Assembly: GCA_037102815.1 (NCBI GenBank)
Contig: BTPP01000007.1
Location: 1,178,001 to 1,242,000, forward strand
DNA: 64,000 nucleotides
Direction: 5' to 3'
Origin: Neurospora intermedia
Taxonomy: Eukaryota > Ascomycota > Sordariomycetes > Sordariales > Sordariaceae
Shown here: piece by piece, positions 21,701 to 34,373 of the stretch
Layout of the letters: each line of letters opens with the position of its first letter
Position numbering within the stretch: the first letter of the stretch is position 1
Program-made: the position numbers and the translations under genes
The notes under the pieces: model-generated
What the model was told of the DNA's origin: nothing
Databases searched by the model: none
What the model saw: only the letters and a program-made list of their open reading frames with translations

Positions 21701-24700
21701 AAACCTCGCAAACCAAGTGACTGCCAGTGCTGTCTAGCTGATCATACTAGGCGTCCGCGGCAGCTCTGTTTGTATAACACCATTTCAGCGGGAGATGGAT
21801 GGTCTGCAAATTCCATGCGGACAACAAAACCTGCTCACTCGGCTTCCTGCTGGACGAATATCTAGGCTGAGCATTGTATTCTGGGTAAAGAAGCCATTGG
21901 CGCGATCTCAGATGTGCTATAGGCTGCACTCTCAATGGGCGAAGTCCCCGGCGAGGAAGGGATCACTTTACCAAAACGACATCTGACTATATTCACCAGT
22001 TTGTACCAGCGAGTGAGTTTACTTTCGAATATGCTCCACATAGTGACCTTATTAATCTGACAAACAATCTATCAGTACGAACCACTTGCTCCCAGGAACC
22101 GCAGCAACCGCTTCAGCAAACCTGCTGCTCAGTTCATTGATGGACACTGCGATGTATTATATTCATCATGGTCGGTACATTGTACCGACAGCCTCAGGAG
22201 ATACAATGCGCCACTCAAAGAATGAGCGCCAAGCGACGAGGATCCAACATGACACATCCCGCGCACAACTAGGAAATTTCAGGGGTGAAAAGCCATGCTT
22301 TCAGAAAAGGCACTGCGTAGAAGGAGGGTGCGGATCTCTACGTCCTATCATTAGCACACTGCTTCACGTGTGCTCTTGGTTTTTAAGGATCCGAATTTTT
22401 TTAGGATCTGGATACCGAGGAGGAGGAGAGAGAGAGAGAGAAAGACCTGAAGTTCGAGTCAAGGACGCTCTTGAATGGTTTCTGGAACTGAGAGCTGAAA
22501 CTCGCGTGAGGGAATATAACATCACATGAAGACCTCTCATCTTTTCAGTTCGCGCATAGTCCGTCATGACAATATGATATGGCAGAACTACACTATTGAA
22601 TAACATGCCGGGCTATATGAAAGTATCAATAGTTCATTGCGATGCTCCGACTCTTCTGGCTTGGCTCCCTGTATCACACTCGACGTTATAACTCATTGTA
22701 TCTTGTCGTTAAACGTTTGCGTGAGCCACCTACCAGCTCTCAGAAATCGATATCCTCTGAAGAGTTGACACATGAGGACGGTATCGTACACAACTGGGAG
22801 AATATGAAAGGTAGTTATAGAGTGTGAATACAAACACGTAGATTCTTTTCAGTATGGATACCAAGTCAAAAAGCCATGGGGAGATACTGATCTGACTACT
22901 TTAGCAGAGCATAGTATTTTGTTATTCACCTTTCTTACAGGACTTTTCTTGAGATGTACACTCCCTCGCAACATGATGATGATGTGAAAAACATGATCAC
23001 AAGTCGATGTTAACGAACTCGAGTTCTGGAATTATCCTGGCTATAAATGCCATTATTCACCACGCACGACAAAACTGATTATAGAATGGATTTCGATTAT
23101 ATCTCATAGATCGCAGACCAATTGAGAATTACTTACCATTTAGAACTTTCTCCTTTGTTGTGTTGCGTTTGGTGATAAGTAGTAGTTCTTATATCCCGTG
23201 TACCAACCCCATTCTGATGTGGATGAATTACACTACTATGTACACTACGCGAAATGGGCAAAATGCAAAAGCTCCAAAATGCACCATAATCACCCGTGCA
23301 TTTTACCTCTAGCATCCGCGGAGCATCCAGTCTCATCCACTGTGCATTGCCGCGGGTGGGAGTGTACTATGTAATCCACTCCACTTTTGACTGCAAAAGT
23401 CCAAGTGAAAGTCATTTGGAGCTGCGCTGTGCGGTTGATTGATGGTTGCTGTTGATATCGGCATTTTGCACACACATTGCCGTTTGGACATTGCCCCGCA
23501 GGATTGACATGAAGCTCCCGCAAGTTGCAGATGTGCGGCGCGGCATATGTAAGATTTGATGATGAGATTGAGTAGGTACACGGCGATGTTTTGGCGCATA
23601 TCAATGTCTATGGCTGTGGTTTGTCAAAAGCCATCCAAGCTTTGAATATCTGGTGACAGAGCTCTTGTTTTAACACATCCAACGAAGATCCAGACACAAA
23701 CAGCGCAAGCTCGAGTTTCAACCACATATCGAGCTATATCCTACCGCCCCTATCAAGCTTCCTGTCGCCACCGCTTTGGTTTTTGATTGTGATTATGCGC
23801 ATGCATGCTTTTGTGCAAAGACACGCGGCGTAAACAGTGAGGAGCGGTTTTATCCTATTCGATCCTGTCGTCATCACTAGTGTTTTTTACAGCCGATACT
23901 GGCTGCTTTCGTTTGTCCCACAGTAGCTGTTTTCCCCAAGTGCACTATGCCAAAGTTGAGCTTCAACCAATGGCAGTTGTCCATCACAGCTTTTTTTGGG
24001 TGGGGGACACGGGTTGCTTACCCCTGTCTCGAGTGAAAGGGAGCCTCAGTGAGGTGCCTCAGATGGGCAGCAGCCCAAAAATTTTCGGCCAGGATTCGCG
24101 GCGAGCTTTGCCTGAGAACTGTCAAGGTGAGCGTGATGGCACCAAAACACCAATACCAACACCAACATCAGCTGTAGACTGTTAACGGGGAGCTTCTAGC
24201 TGAAGCTAGGTCATTTTGCCCTATTATATCATAGTTGGCAGAGAGCTGGATGTGTTAAATGTTGAGCTTCCCAAACCAATGAGCTGTGCCACAAGACAGA
24301 AAAAGCTCAGGCTGTATTCCGATTTTGCCCGATTAGCTGTCCCTGCTGTGCTCCCATCGTTTGGGGGGGATGCTGTGAGAAAAGAGCGTCAACAACAGCA
24401 TCATCAGCACGAAACAGCAGGCAAAAGCGAGCAGCAAGTCGTCACAAAAAGCAGTGTACCAACAGCCCCAGGTTCTGCCCGTCTTCTGCCCTGCGTGCCA
24501 CAGCAACCCAATTTTCCCCTTCAAAAGGCGAAGCACTGGGCAAGCTGGGTGGTTCGACCCACAGAATGGTGGGCACCAGAAAATGCCTCCGGCCTGAATT
24601 GACCAACGAGAGCCGGTGCTTGGCGGTTTGGAGCCGTTGCCCGGTCAAGCCCGAGGTTTCCTGCACTCGCTGACCACTTGTTCTTCCCGCACCGACGCAC

Positions 24701-24834
24701 TTTTCCTCTCACCTCCTCTTTTTCTCTCACTCCCGTAGTCCAGCTGTCAACTCTCCCCTCTCCAGCTTTTTTCTCAGCCTTTCCCGACTCGTCCACCTAG
24801 TATCTCTTCGAGAGTATACCCAACCATAGACAAA
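21701..24834. other. Intergenic region between MYST gene and oli
   Basis: About 3.1 kb on the 3' side of the MYST gene and upstream of oli. It is more AT-rich between about 22.5 and 23.3 kb, with a short GAGA run at 22423-22441. No frame has recognisable protein features. The last 200 nt before the oli start are pyrimidine-rich (TTTTTCTCTC, CTCTCCCCTCTCC), as expected for a strongly expressed Neurospora gene's 5' UTR. No RNA gene found. Confidence 0.5.
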
Positions 24835-25563
<729 letters not shown>

Positions 25564-27777
25564 ATGCATCCAACCATGGACGGGCAATACGGCGAATCCT
25601 AGCTGGAGCCATCGCCTGTACATATGGAGAGAGCGGACGAGCCGGCTTGTACGAAAAGGTTCATGGTCATATGCGGCATTATCCACACCGCATATCCATT
25701 GTGAGATGGGGTGAGGGAGTGCATTCGATTCGGCATAGAATTGCAGCATAGACGGAGGAAGGGGCATATAGACCTTAAAGACCGTGGAGTGACGAGCTTT
25801 GGCGATCTCTCCGTCTCGTCGGTACTGCCGGCGAACCTGTAAAATAGCCCGGAGCACTCTCACATCGCTCTCCAGGGACAGTTCCATCCACAAAAAGAAA
25901 CTCTTCCATTGTCGACCAACACACGCGTTCTTCTGATTCCCTGAAACGTGAAACGTGAATTCGAGATGCATGAAATGTTTACAGTTTCCAACATCGCATC
26001 TTGGACCTGCAGGTGCGGCAGTCCTGTGACATTCCCCGCATTAGGCGCCGGAAATGCTTGTTTTGGCGCCCGATTCGAGACATCCAAAACCTCTAAAATC
26101 CGGCCCGGACCAGGAGCTCGATAACGGAGATGTTCCGGGGACTCGGACGGCCGGAGTGGATGCAAAAGAGTACGGACAGACGGGGAACCGGTGATGGACG
26201 ACCACGGGGCTCTCGGGCCTTCGCGGACGGCGGGCAGGGCGGGCGGAGGCGGGCCCATCCAAGCTCTAGCCACGGGAGGTGAGCAACTTTCTTTCTCGGT
26301 CGGGCGGGGCTGGGCCTTCACAACCCCTCCGCTAGCCTCCGCACCATCGACGGACGGCGAACGAATCCGAGCTCGAGCTGCCAAGTTTCCCATCCATGTG
26401 GGCTGGCCACGATCGGGGGGGTTGTCTCCACTCCATACTTGGGACGGAGCGGACGAGAGGTCCAGAGACGGTCCGCGCTTTTGCGTCTTTCGTTTCTTCA
26501 TCCATCCCCCCGCGTGTCGACTGCGACTGCGACGTGCGTGCTTGCTGCCGTGCCCGTAACATAGCTCGCTAGCTTCGAGGCCAGGGTTGGGACTTGTGAT
26601 GTGATGTGTGGATGAGCGAGTGAGTACTGTACCCACATTACCGATGGCCCACCCGCACTTTCAACCTTTCGTGGACTAGTGGAGTCATTTTGGGCGGCTG
26701 GCGATGTGACGTCCGATGATGTGTTGTTGGTGTTTTATTCGGGACTTGAATTGTTGTTGAAGTGATTTGTTCATAGTTTCGCGTATCTGATGATATTTCA
26801 ATGAGAGGAGAATGTGATGAGTATTGATTGAGAAAGAATTGACAGACACAACAGACAGACAGCAGAATACACAGTACTTGTCGTGGATTAACAGTTGCAA
26901 TCAATGAAAAACAAATTTCGATGAGAGAAACGAAAACAACCTTCAAGTTGATGTAAGGTGGGAGTTCAGTCTGCTGGAGAAGTCAAGTTCAAAAGGCAAA
27001 AGGTAACAACTTGTGTTCTTTCCCTTTTGAAGCAGCTTGGACGAGAAAGACCAGACGTTGTAATTAAGTTTGGCAGCTGCCATGCCAGGGTTCCTTCTAC
27101 TTATGCGCTTGCTCAAAGCACCCTTCTAACAGCTTCCGATATAGAACGAACACGGTTATGCATGCGTCAAGTTGTAACGCTCCTCCAATTTCAAAGAGAC
27201 CGGTCAAGCAAGAGAGGGCATCGAGCCGTCCCGTTCCTTCTTCCCTGTGGTGTAGCAGAGTGTCAACTCAACACCATGATTTGATTACCCCGCTCAACAG
27301 GTGTTACACAACAGCACTTGGGAATGGAACGACCCAAGCGGCCAGCCGGTTCAAAGCGTTGTGCATATATTGCCGTGACCTCCTCTATCCCATAAGGTGC
27401 TCGGACATGCCAATATATTGGCTGGTCGGAGAGAGTCTCGAGTGGCAAAACAGTGGACGTTGATTGATGGTGCCAACATCCGAAAGGGGTTTGTGTACTA
27501 CAAACCTAGGAAACCCAAAACAACCTACCAAGCCAAGAAGAACAAGCGACGCGACAACTTGCCGACACCAATTTCACCTGGAGGAAGGATGTGTCGTCAT
27601 TCATGGAATCGGGGACCAGATACCAAAACGCAAAAGCTGCAAGTAAAGACAGAGTTGCACAAGAGTGGGCGCTTCATGGGGCAACTTGCGAGCCCAAATC
27701 ACCAAAAACGTTGTCATTCCCGTCTATAATCTATGTTACTTATTTCATCACGCCATCCAATCATTACAATTTCTACC
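25564..27777. other. Convergent region between oli and phosphoglycerate mutase
   Basis: About 2.2 kb holding the two 3' UTRs. A minus-strand 258-codon frame at 25860-26636 has Pro/Arg/Ser-rich, unconserved-looking sequence and I do not call it a gene. No repeats or RNA genes seen. 26.6-26.95 kb is more AT-rich. Confidence 0.5.
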
Positions 27778-29515
27778 TTAGGCCTTGACAAGAAGGTTCT
27801 GGCCAGTCATCTCCGCGGGCTGGGGGAGACCCATAGCCGCAAGGATTGTGGGAGCAACATCACCAAGGACACCGCCCTCCTTCTTGAGGCTCCAGCCCTC
27901 AGGGGCGTTGGCCATGATGAAGGGGACCTTGTTGGTGGTGTGGGAGGTCTTGGGCTTGCCGTCAGGGAACTTCATCTCCTCAGCGTTACCGTGGTCAGAG
28001 GTGATGAAGAGGATGTAACCCTCCTTCTTGCAGCCCTCGAGAATCTTGCCAATGGCCTTGTCGGTAGCAGCGCAACCAACAATGGCAGCCTCGTAGACAC
28101 CGGTGTGGCCAACCATGTCGGGAGGAGCAAAGTTGTTCATGACGAAAGGGAACTCCTGCTCACCGAGACGCTTGACAACCTGGTTAGCAACACCATCGGC
28201 GCTCATCTCAGGAGCCTTGTCGTAAGTCGCGACGCTCTTGTTGGAGGGAACGAGATCCTGGCTCTCATCACGAGTCTCGAGAGGGAAGACCTTCTCAACA
28301 CCACCGTTGAAGAAGAAGGTGACGTGGGCGTACTTCTCGGTCTCGGCAATGTGGACCTGCTTGACACCCTGCTTGCCGAGCCACTCGGCGAGCACGTTGT
28401 CCATTTGCTGGGGCTTGAAGGCAACATCGAAGGGATAGTCGAGCTTGTACTGGGTCATGGTGACGAGCTTGATGTTGGGGAAGGGGAAGTCGGGCAGGGG
28501 CGAGCGGTCAACACCACCCATGAGCTGAGTGATCTGGCGGACACGGTCGGAGCGGTAGTTGAAGAAGAAGACGGTATCGTCCTCCTTGATGCGGCGCTCA
28601 TCGCCACCAACGATGATGGGCTTGAGGAACTCGTCGTTCTCGCCCTTCTCGTAGCGCTCCTTGATCGTCTTGACGGGGTCGGTGCTCTCCTCACCCTCGC
28701 CGAGGATCATGCCCTTGAGGGCAACCTCGACACGCTCCCATCTCTTATCGCGGTCCATGGCATAGTAGCGACCAACAACGGTGGCAAGCTCACCAATGCC
28801 AATCTCCTTGATGGTGTCAAGGAGCTCCTGCATGTAACCAGCGCCGGACTTGGGGTCGGTGTCGCGGCCATCGCCAAAGAAGTGGATGAAGACCTTGGGG
28901 ACGCCAGCCTCCTTGGCAGCCTTGAGCAGGGCATAGAGGTGTGTCTGCTTGGAGTGCTATGGGAAGAGAACTGTCAGCAATCGTGCGACTACCAAGAATC
29001 ATCTGCTGTTCCGTGGACATTGATCACTTACAACACCGCCGTGGGAGACGAGACCGCAGAGGTGGAGACGGCCGTTGCCGTTCTTCGCCCTCTCAAAGGT
29101 GGCCTTGATGACCTCGTTCTGGCTGAGCTCTCCCTTCTTGATAGTCTGATCGATACGGACAACGTCTTGCCAGACGACACGGCCGGCGCCAATGTTGAGA
29201 TGGCCGACTTCGGAGTTGCCCATGAGACCCTCGGGAAGACCGACGGCAAGGGAGGAAGCCTCAAGCTCACTGAAACCGGTGGCGCTCTTGGACAGCTCGT
29301 CCATCACAGGGGTCTCGGCGGCGGCAATGGCATCGCCGTTCTTGGGGGACTCCTCGGAGGGGATACCCCAACCATCAATCACGACTATAGGACGATCGGA
29401 TGAGCATCATGATCAACCAGGCCAGTTCCAGGTAAACTAGCATGTAACACGCGACCAGCGCGTAGTCAGGACGGCGGGCGGACGTACTCAAGCAGGCCTT
29501 GTGTTCGGGAGCCAT
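27778..29515 (-). CDS. Phosphoglycerate mutase, 2,3-bisphosphoglycerate-independent
   Basis: Glycolytic enzyme interconverting 3- and 2-phosphoglycerate in the cytosol, needing two Mn/Zn-type metal ions. Three exons: 29515-29488, 29384-29032 and 28956-27778. The introns are 103 nt (GTACGT/CTATAG, phase 1) and 75 nt (GTAAGT/CCATAG, phase 0). The first exon encodes only MAPEHKACL plus one base and would be missed by ORF search. Product 519 aa, the usual iPGM length. Visible motifs: metal-binding DGWG (13-16), the phosphoserine nucleophile in GNSEVGHLNIGAG (Ser67), FNYRSDR, and a C-terminal TSDHGNAEEM metal site. Filamentous ascomycetes use this form where baker's yeast uses the cofactor-dependent enzyme. 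Regular, C-rich codon use suits a highly expressed gene. Confidence 0.95.
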
Positions 29516-30643
29516 TGTGTGGTGATCTTTTATTTCGGAATATGTAGGTGTATGTATAAGTGTCGAAGGAGGAAGCTCTAACGACAAAATCTGTAGCGCA
29601 ATAGTTGTTAATTAGGAACGGCAAACAGAGATGGCTGGCAAGATGGATGATGGAATTGAGGACAGAGGACTCTGATAACTACTAACCTTTGTACAATGGC
29701 GGGATCAATGGCAAGAGACTGACGGAGGAAAACAGGATCAGATGAGAGTAAGACCACTTGGTGCCCAGGGTGTTGAGAGATTTTGTTGGTGGGGTTACAA
29801 ACTTTCGTAATCGAGCAATTGGCATCAGGCACTCGATCATTCGGTTGACTATTTCTGGATGTGTCTGCCGATTGTCCGCTGTGTGAGCTTCCCCTCAGGT
29901 CGGGTCGGCCCCTCCATTGGCATATGGAACCCCACCTGACGTCGCTGTGGCGGGGATGGAGCTCCGACTGCCATGCCACTGTTCCCCAGCAGGTCCCCAG
30001 CAGCAAGCTTCGCACAGGGGCAGGAAGGACCGACTTCGCAAGCCCCAGGGTCCCTAGACCCGCCCAGCAGGGCCCCCCCGCGGCCGTCAGCACGATGGAA
30101 GCAATCAAGGTTGATCTCCCAGGCACGCTGCGGCCGCCGCACACGATAAGCGCAGAACCCCACCGCGCGGACGGGAACTTTTTAAGGTTAGATTACATTG
30201 GATATCACACACTAAAACCCCCTCCATTTTGCAATCAGGTTATCGCCGAACAAAAAAAAAAAGTGGTCAATTGGAATTCCACAATACCGCCGGTGTTAAC
30301 AATTCCGGAGTCGTCGCCATTACGTACACTGTTCCAAGTAGTTTCTTAGACTCGGCTTAGCGCAACAGCCCCAGAGCTTCTCCAGCTTCCATAACCGTAA
30401 CCGCGTCAACCCACTGACTGCTGAACTGACTGCCACCACAACAACAACAACAATAACAACCAACGACATCGACGACGACGACCATCGCAATCACCGCGGC
30501 ACATATCCAACATATCTCACCAGCCATCAATCACCACCACCATAGCCACCACCACCCCACATCCAACCACATCTCACACCCCGAACCAAAAACACACCGA
30601 ACCAAAACACAACAACAACCACAGCAACAACACCACCACCAAA
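29516..30643. promoter_or_regulatory. Divergent promoter of phosphoglycerate mutase and med9
   Basis: About 1.1 kb. GC-rich in the middle (29.9-30.17 kb), then an AT-rich step near 30.18-30.3 kb with an A10 run, then a long CA/AC-rich segment (30.43-30.64 kb, repeated AACAAC, CCACCACC) that looks like the med9 5' UTR. No coding frame credible. Confidence 0.5.
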
Positions 30644-31204
30644 ATGGCAACCCACATCCCCCCCACCCTCTCCCCCGACGCAATCGACACCCTCACCGAA
30701 TTAACTCTCATCCTCACCAAATTCCGCGCCGCCCAAGCCTCCGCCCGCTCATCCGACGCCGCCGCCGCCACCGGCGCCACGGGCGCCATCGGTCCCTCCT
30801 CCTCCATCAACCCCTCCCACGGCGGACCCAACTCCTCCTCCAACAACGCTCCCATCAGCACCACCCCGGCCCCCGGCGCAGTAACAGGCACCACCCCCCT
30901 CCCCATCCCTAGTACTACCTCCAACAACCCAAACGCAACGACAGCAGGATCGTTCAATGCCAAGGACCTCCCCCAAGCAACGGATAACCTCAAGCATAAA
31001 CTCCAACGGGCGCGACAGGCGATTTTGACGCTGCCGGATATGGGGAGGACGATCACGCAGCAGGAGAAGGAGATCGCGGAGCTGGAGGAGAGGAAGAGGA
31101 AGCAGGTTGCCATGTTGGCAAAGATACGCGACGAGGGACTGCAGTTTGCGAGGCTGGAGCAGAGTAGACGGGATGAGGAAGGGGAGAGAATGATGGTTGA
31201 GTAG
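30644..31204 (+). CDS. med9: Mediator of RNA polymerase II transcription subunit 9
   Basis: Middle-module subunit of the nuclear Mediator complex. Single exon, 186 aa. The N-terminal helix (residues ~9-30, LSPDAIDTLTELTLILTKFR) and the C-terminal block (~107-175: KDLPQATDNLKHKLQRARQA, then LPDMGRTITQQEKEI and a coiled coil) match the Med9/Cse2 family. Between them is an Ala/Ser/Pro/Thr-rich insert of about 75 residues. The ATG has good context (CCAAAATGGC). It converges on the tubulin cofactor gene about 400 bp away. Confidence 0.85.
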   Translation: MATHIPPTLSPDAIDTLTELTLILTKFRAAQASARSSDAAAATGATGAIGPSSSINPSHGGPNSSSNNAPISTTPAPGAVTGTTPLPIPSTTSNNPNATTAGSFNAKDLPQATDNLKHKLQRARQAILTLPDMGRTITQQEKEIAELEERKRKQVAMLAKIRDEGLQFARLEQSRRDEEGERMMVE

Positions 31205-31610
31205 GTAAGGAAGGCCGAAGGATTCTGGGGGTGAAACGCCCCGACTCATCGTTCTACCTTCTGCCGACCTAAGTCTAGGCCTTACCATCCATCAACATCA
31301 CCTTTGACGGCTGGGATGAACACAGAAATGGGCGAGACGGTGTCCATGCCTTCTCTTGAGGGGGGTGTAAGGATACCTACATTGGACACCGCCATGACTA
31401 TCGCTACAAGGATTGTCTAACCCAACCGACACCGGCAAGGTCATGAGGTTTTTCGACACCACAATACTCTACACTACACCAACACACGATACAACTCGAG
31501 TTCGACCGCGGGAGATACAGATACCACTACCCAGCCTCGAGCTACTTCAGGTTGCCACGGCCCCAAGAAATCTTCCGGATCGTCTTCAGACTTGATGATC
31601 TTCTAGGCTT

Positions 31611-32907
31611 CTACGCCTCAGCACCAATGCCGACTGTGCTCAAGATGTCATCAAGGCCTGCACCAGGGTATCCAGGGACTTTATCCTTCCAGATATCTTC
31701 CGTGATGCGTTGCTCTTCCGGAAGCACGCTCCAGTTTGGCGAATGCTCCGCCTTCAACCACTTGAAGTCATCCACCTGATCCCACATGTTGGTATTTTCG
31801 TCCTTGTCGGCCGACTAGGCAAAGAGAAAAGGCTTTGTCAACAAAATCACTACCAAAAATGACGAAAGAGAAATAGCGGGGAAAACAACTCACATGAAAC
31901 TTGGGCGCCGGCGCAAATCTCAACCCCTTACAGTCCTCAATAATCGGCCTACTGGCACAATACAGATAGAAATCCACGTTCTCACACTCGTGGATCCGCA
32001 CCTGTCTCGCCACAACCAGCACCTTGCTGTCACGCAGGCCCGTGATGTGCACCGGCCCATCTACGTGGCCCGCAACGATCAAGCTGCCCGAGATGTTCTT
32101 CAGCGCCAGGCTCGCAAACGGTGCGCCGCCGGCACACACCCGCGTCGGCACCGACATGTCCACGATACATCCCTTCATATTTGTGAGCGCCCCAGCCGAA
32201 GTTGCTCTGGACGCCGACAGCGGCAGGATAATGTGCAGTTTTTCGTGGTCCGAAAGCGTAATGTCCCGCGCGGTTGAGAAGCTCGGCTTACGGACTCTCG
32301 AATCCGTCGGATCCTTTGCAATCTCTTCGTTGTAGTTCTTGGCGGGGAGGGAGGTCAGGTTGCTGAGGCTGTCCTTGTGGTCCTCCGAGGATAACTTTGA
32401 ACCATTGGCGGTGGCAACGGCGGTCACCGCCGAGGGAGAAGAGCTCTTATCTTGACCTCCCGCAGGAAGCATGTACCGGGCATCGTTCTTCTTGTCAGCC
32501 ACGGCGTCTCCTCCGGATGGCGGATTGCGGCGCTTGAACTGGAACCTGCTCTTGGGCCTGAACTGGGCTTGGGCCTCGTTGAGCTGGTCCGTCAGCTGCT
32601 TGAGCGCTTGCGAGTAGGTGCGCTGGTCGTAGGCGGGGACATAGTCGGCGGCATCGGCGACTTCGTTGGATAGCCGTGAAATGCCGGTCAGGATATGCTC
32701 GATGGTATCGTGGCGTTCGCCTGCAACGGCAGAGAGGTTGGCGAGGTGGTTGATTTGCTCTTGGAGGTCTTTAGGTCTCATCAGTTAGACTCCCTGAAGC
32801 CAAGCGGTTTTGGAAATATTAGGAAACTCACTTGCTACCGTCCCCTGGAACTGACGATAGAACGTCTCCTTGGGTGTTTCCTTGTGGGCGGCTCCTTGCG
32901 CAGACAT
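31611..32907 (-). CDS. Tubulin-binding cofactor C (TBCC)
   Basis: GTPase-activating cofactor in the last step of alpha/beta-tubulin heterodimer folding; the yeast counterpart is Cin2. Three exons: 32907-32832, 32768-31894 and 31814-31611. The introns are 63 nt (GTGAGT donor, TCTAAC branch, TAAAG acceptor, phase 1) and 79 nt (GTGAGT/GCCTAG, phase 0); product 384 aa. The AAG acceptor of intron 1 is unusual but is the only one in phase. Residues ~15-115 form the helical spectrin-like N-terminal domain. About 195-320 is the beta-helical C-CAP domain, with the Arg-finger motif QVRIH and the following CASRPIIEDC. The last exon completes the family tail (WDQVDDFKWL, SPNWSVLPE). The linker is Ser/Lys-rich. 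Ends converge with med9. Confidence 0.9.
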
Positions 32908-34373
32908 TTTTTCAGGGGTGACGTTGTATCTGTCTGTCTTGTAAGCCGTTTGCGTTTATAAACGACTAAATTAATAACTTCCAACACCCGCTTCATTTTC
33001 AAATCGCAGGCTCAAATGATCAAGAGCCCTGAATATCTTTTTAGCAGGTAACTTGCGCCGTGAATCCAAAGTGTAGTTATCAACAACCACAAAACTCGGC
33101 TAAAGTGACATCTGTGTGCTTTTCCTCATTCCATGCCATGTCATTTTCCCCTCGATGATGCAAAATGCCGACGTTGAAACAGATGAACGTAGAAAGAGGA
33201 GGAGGAGGAAGGGAATATGCTCACAAGCTGGAGATTGACCTCTCCTGAACAGGTATGTTTCGTTTCTAGTATGCTCCGTCGTGTCCTTAGGGTATTGGCT
33301 TCGTTGTGTTTCTTTGTGTAAGAAAATATCCAGTATAAATATAGCATAAATCTGTGTGCCCGACCAGGAAGAAGTATCTTTTTTTTTTTTTCCGTGACAA
33401 TAACCAAGAAGAGACGGAGGATAATAATGAGTAAATGCGGAGGAAAAGGTATGGAGTGTAGAGATAGGCTGGACGGGGACACAACCCGGAGGTGCAGTGG
33501 TTAGAGGTTGAGTAAATAGGTAAGGGTAGGTAAATAGTAGTATGGCTCCGTTTGTTAGGACGGATAGTGGTGCCGCACTGTCGGAGTGACCAAGAAAAAG
33601 AATGGAGTGAAGTGAAGTGAAGAGTTTTCGGTAGTAGGAGGAGAAGTAGTAAGTTTGTGGAAGAATACAAGATGGTTCAGTTACCTACCTGCTCAAACTG
33701 AAGATCAAGTATCAGGGAAGTCGCAGTCGGAAAGATATGAGTAGAAGTAACGCTTGCTCTAAGACACGAAGCTGGCTGCGGGTGACCTGGGCTGACCGGA
33801 TGTAGCTGGTAGATTGCAGAAACTTGAAATTGGTAAAGGTGAGGTGACAGCTTCCTGAATGACTCAAGAAGACTAAGTAGAAGTAGTAGTACGATTGTAG
33901 TGTCGTGATACTTTCGAGTGATTGGAAGGCGCAATCTTGGTTGTGAATGCTGTCGACGTCGTTGTTTTGTGCGTGGGGAGAGACAAGGGGCATCACAGCG
34001 AGAAACTGGGGAAGCTATAGTGGGGCCAGGAAGAAGCTATAAATTACTTGTAAATAAGGGTCCGGTGCTGGTGGCTACATACACCTTCCTTTCCCTCGCC
34101 ATATAAACCAACACAACCTCGAGTACTCCATCCCTAGGTACTTCTGTAGTTTTCGAGGACAGGTAATCTATGATTCAAGTCGAGATAGCTAATTTGTCAA
34201 ATATTGTACGTGTTCGAAAATCTCGAAAACGAATGTCCATATGTGCGGACTCAACTTATAAGTTCGAACAAGAACACATGAATCGCTAGCAACTGAAAAT
34301 GACATTACGCACCCAATAAGGCCCAATATTTACAAGTCAAAATTACAAAGTACACACGTCTTCAATCGAATCG
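32908..34373. other. Intergenic: TBCC promoter and gpi1 3' region
   Basis: About 1.5 kb. The TBCC 5' flank lies at the left. GAGGAGGAGG sequence lies near 33200, a T tract near 33380, and AAGTAGAAGTAGTAG triplet-like sequence near 33880. Nothing else identified. Confidence 0.45.

Noticed and set aside
22500-23650. AT-richer stretch considered as a RIP-mutated repeat relic
   Set aside because: TA enrichment looks modest by eye and no matching repeat unit is visible in the window; a RIP index calculation would be needed.
25860-26636. 258-codon minus-strand frame beyond oli
   Set aside because: Pro/Arg/Ser-rich composition typical of GC-rich random sequence, no domain, no intron-exon logic, in a convergent 3' region.
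27733-29403. 556-codon plus-strand frame antisense to phosphoglycerate mutase
   Set aside because: Produced by the strong codon bias of the real minus-strand gene; the Val/Leu/Gly-rich product has no recognisable motif.
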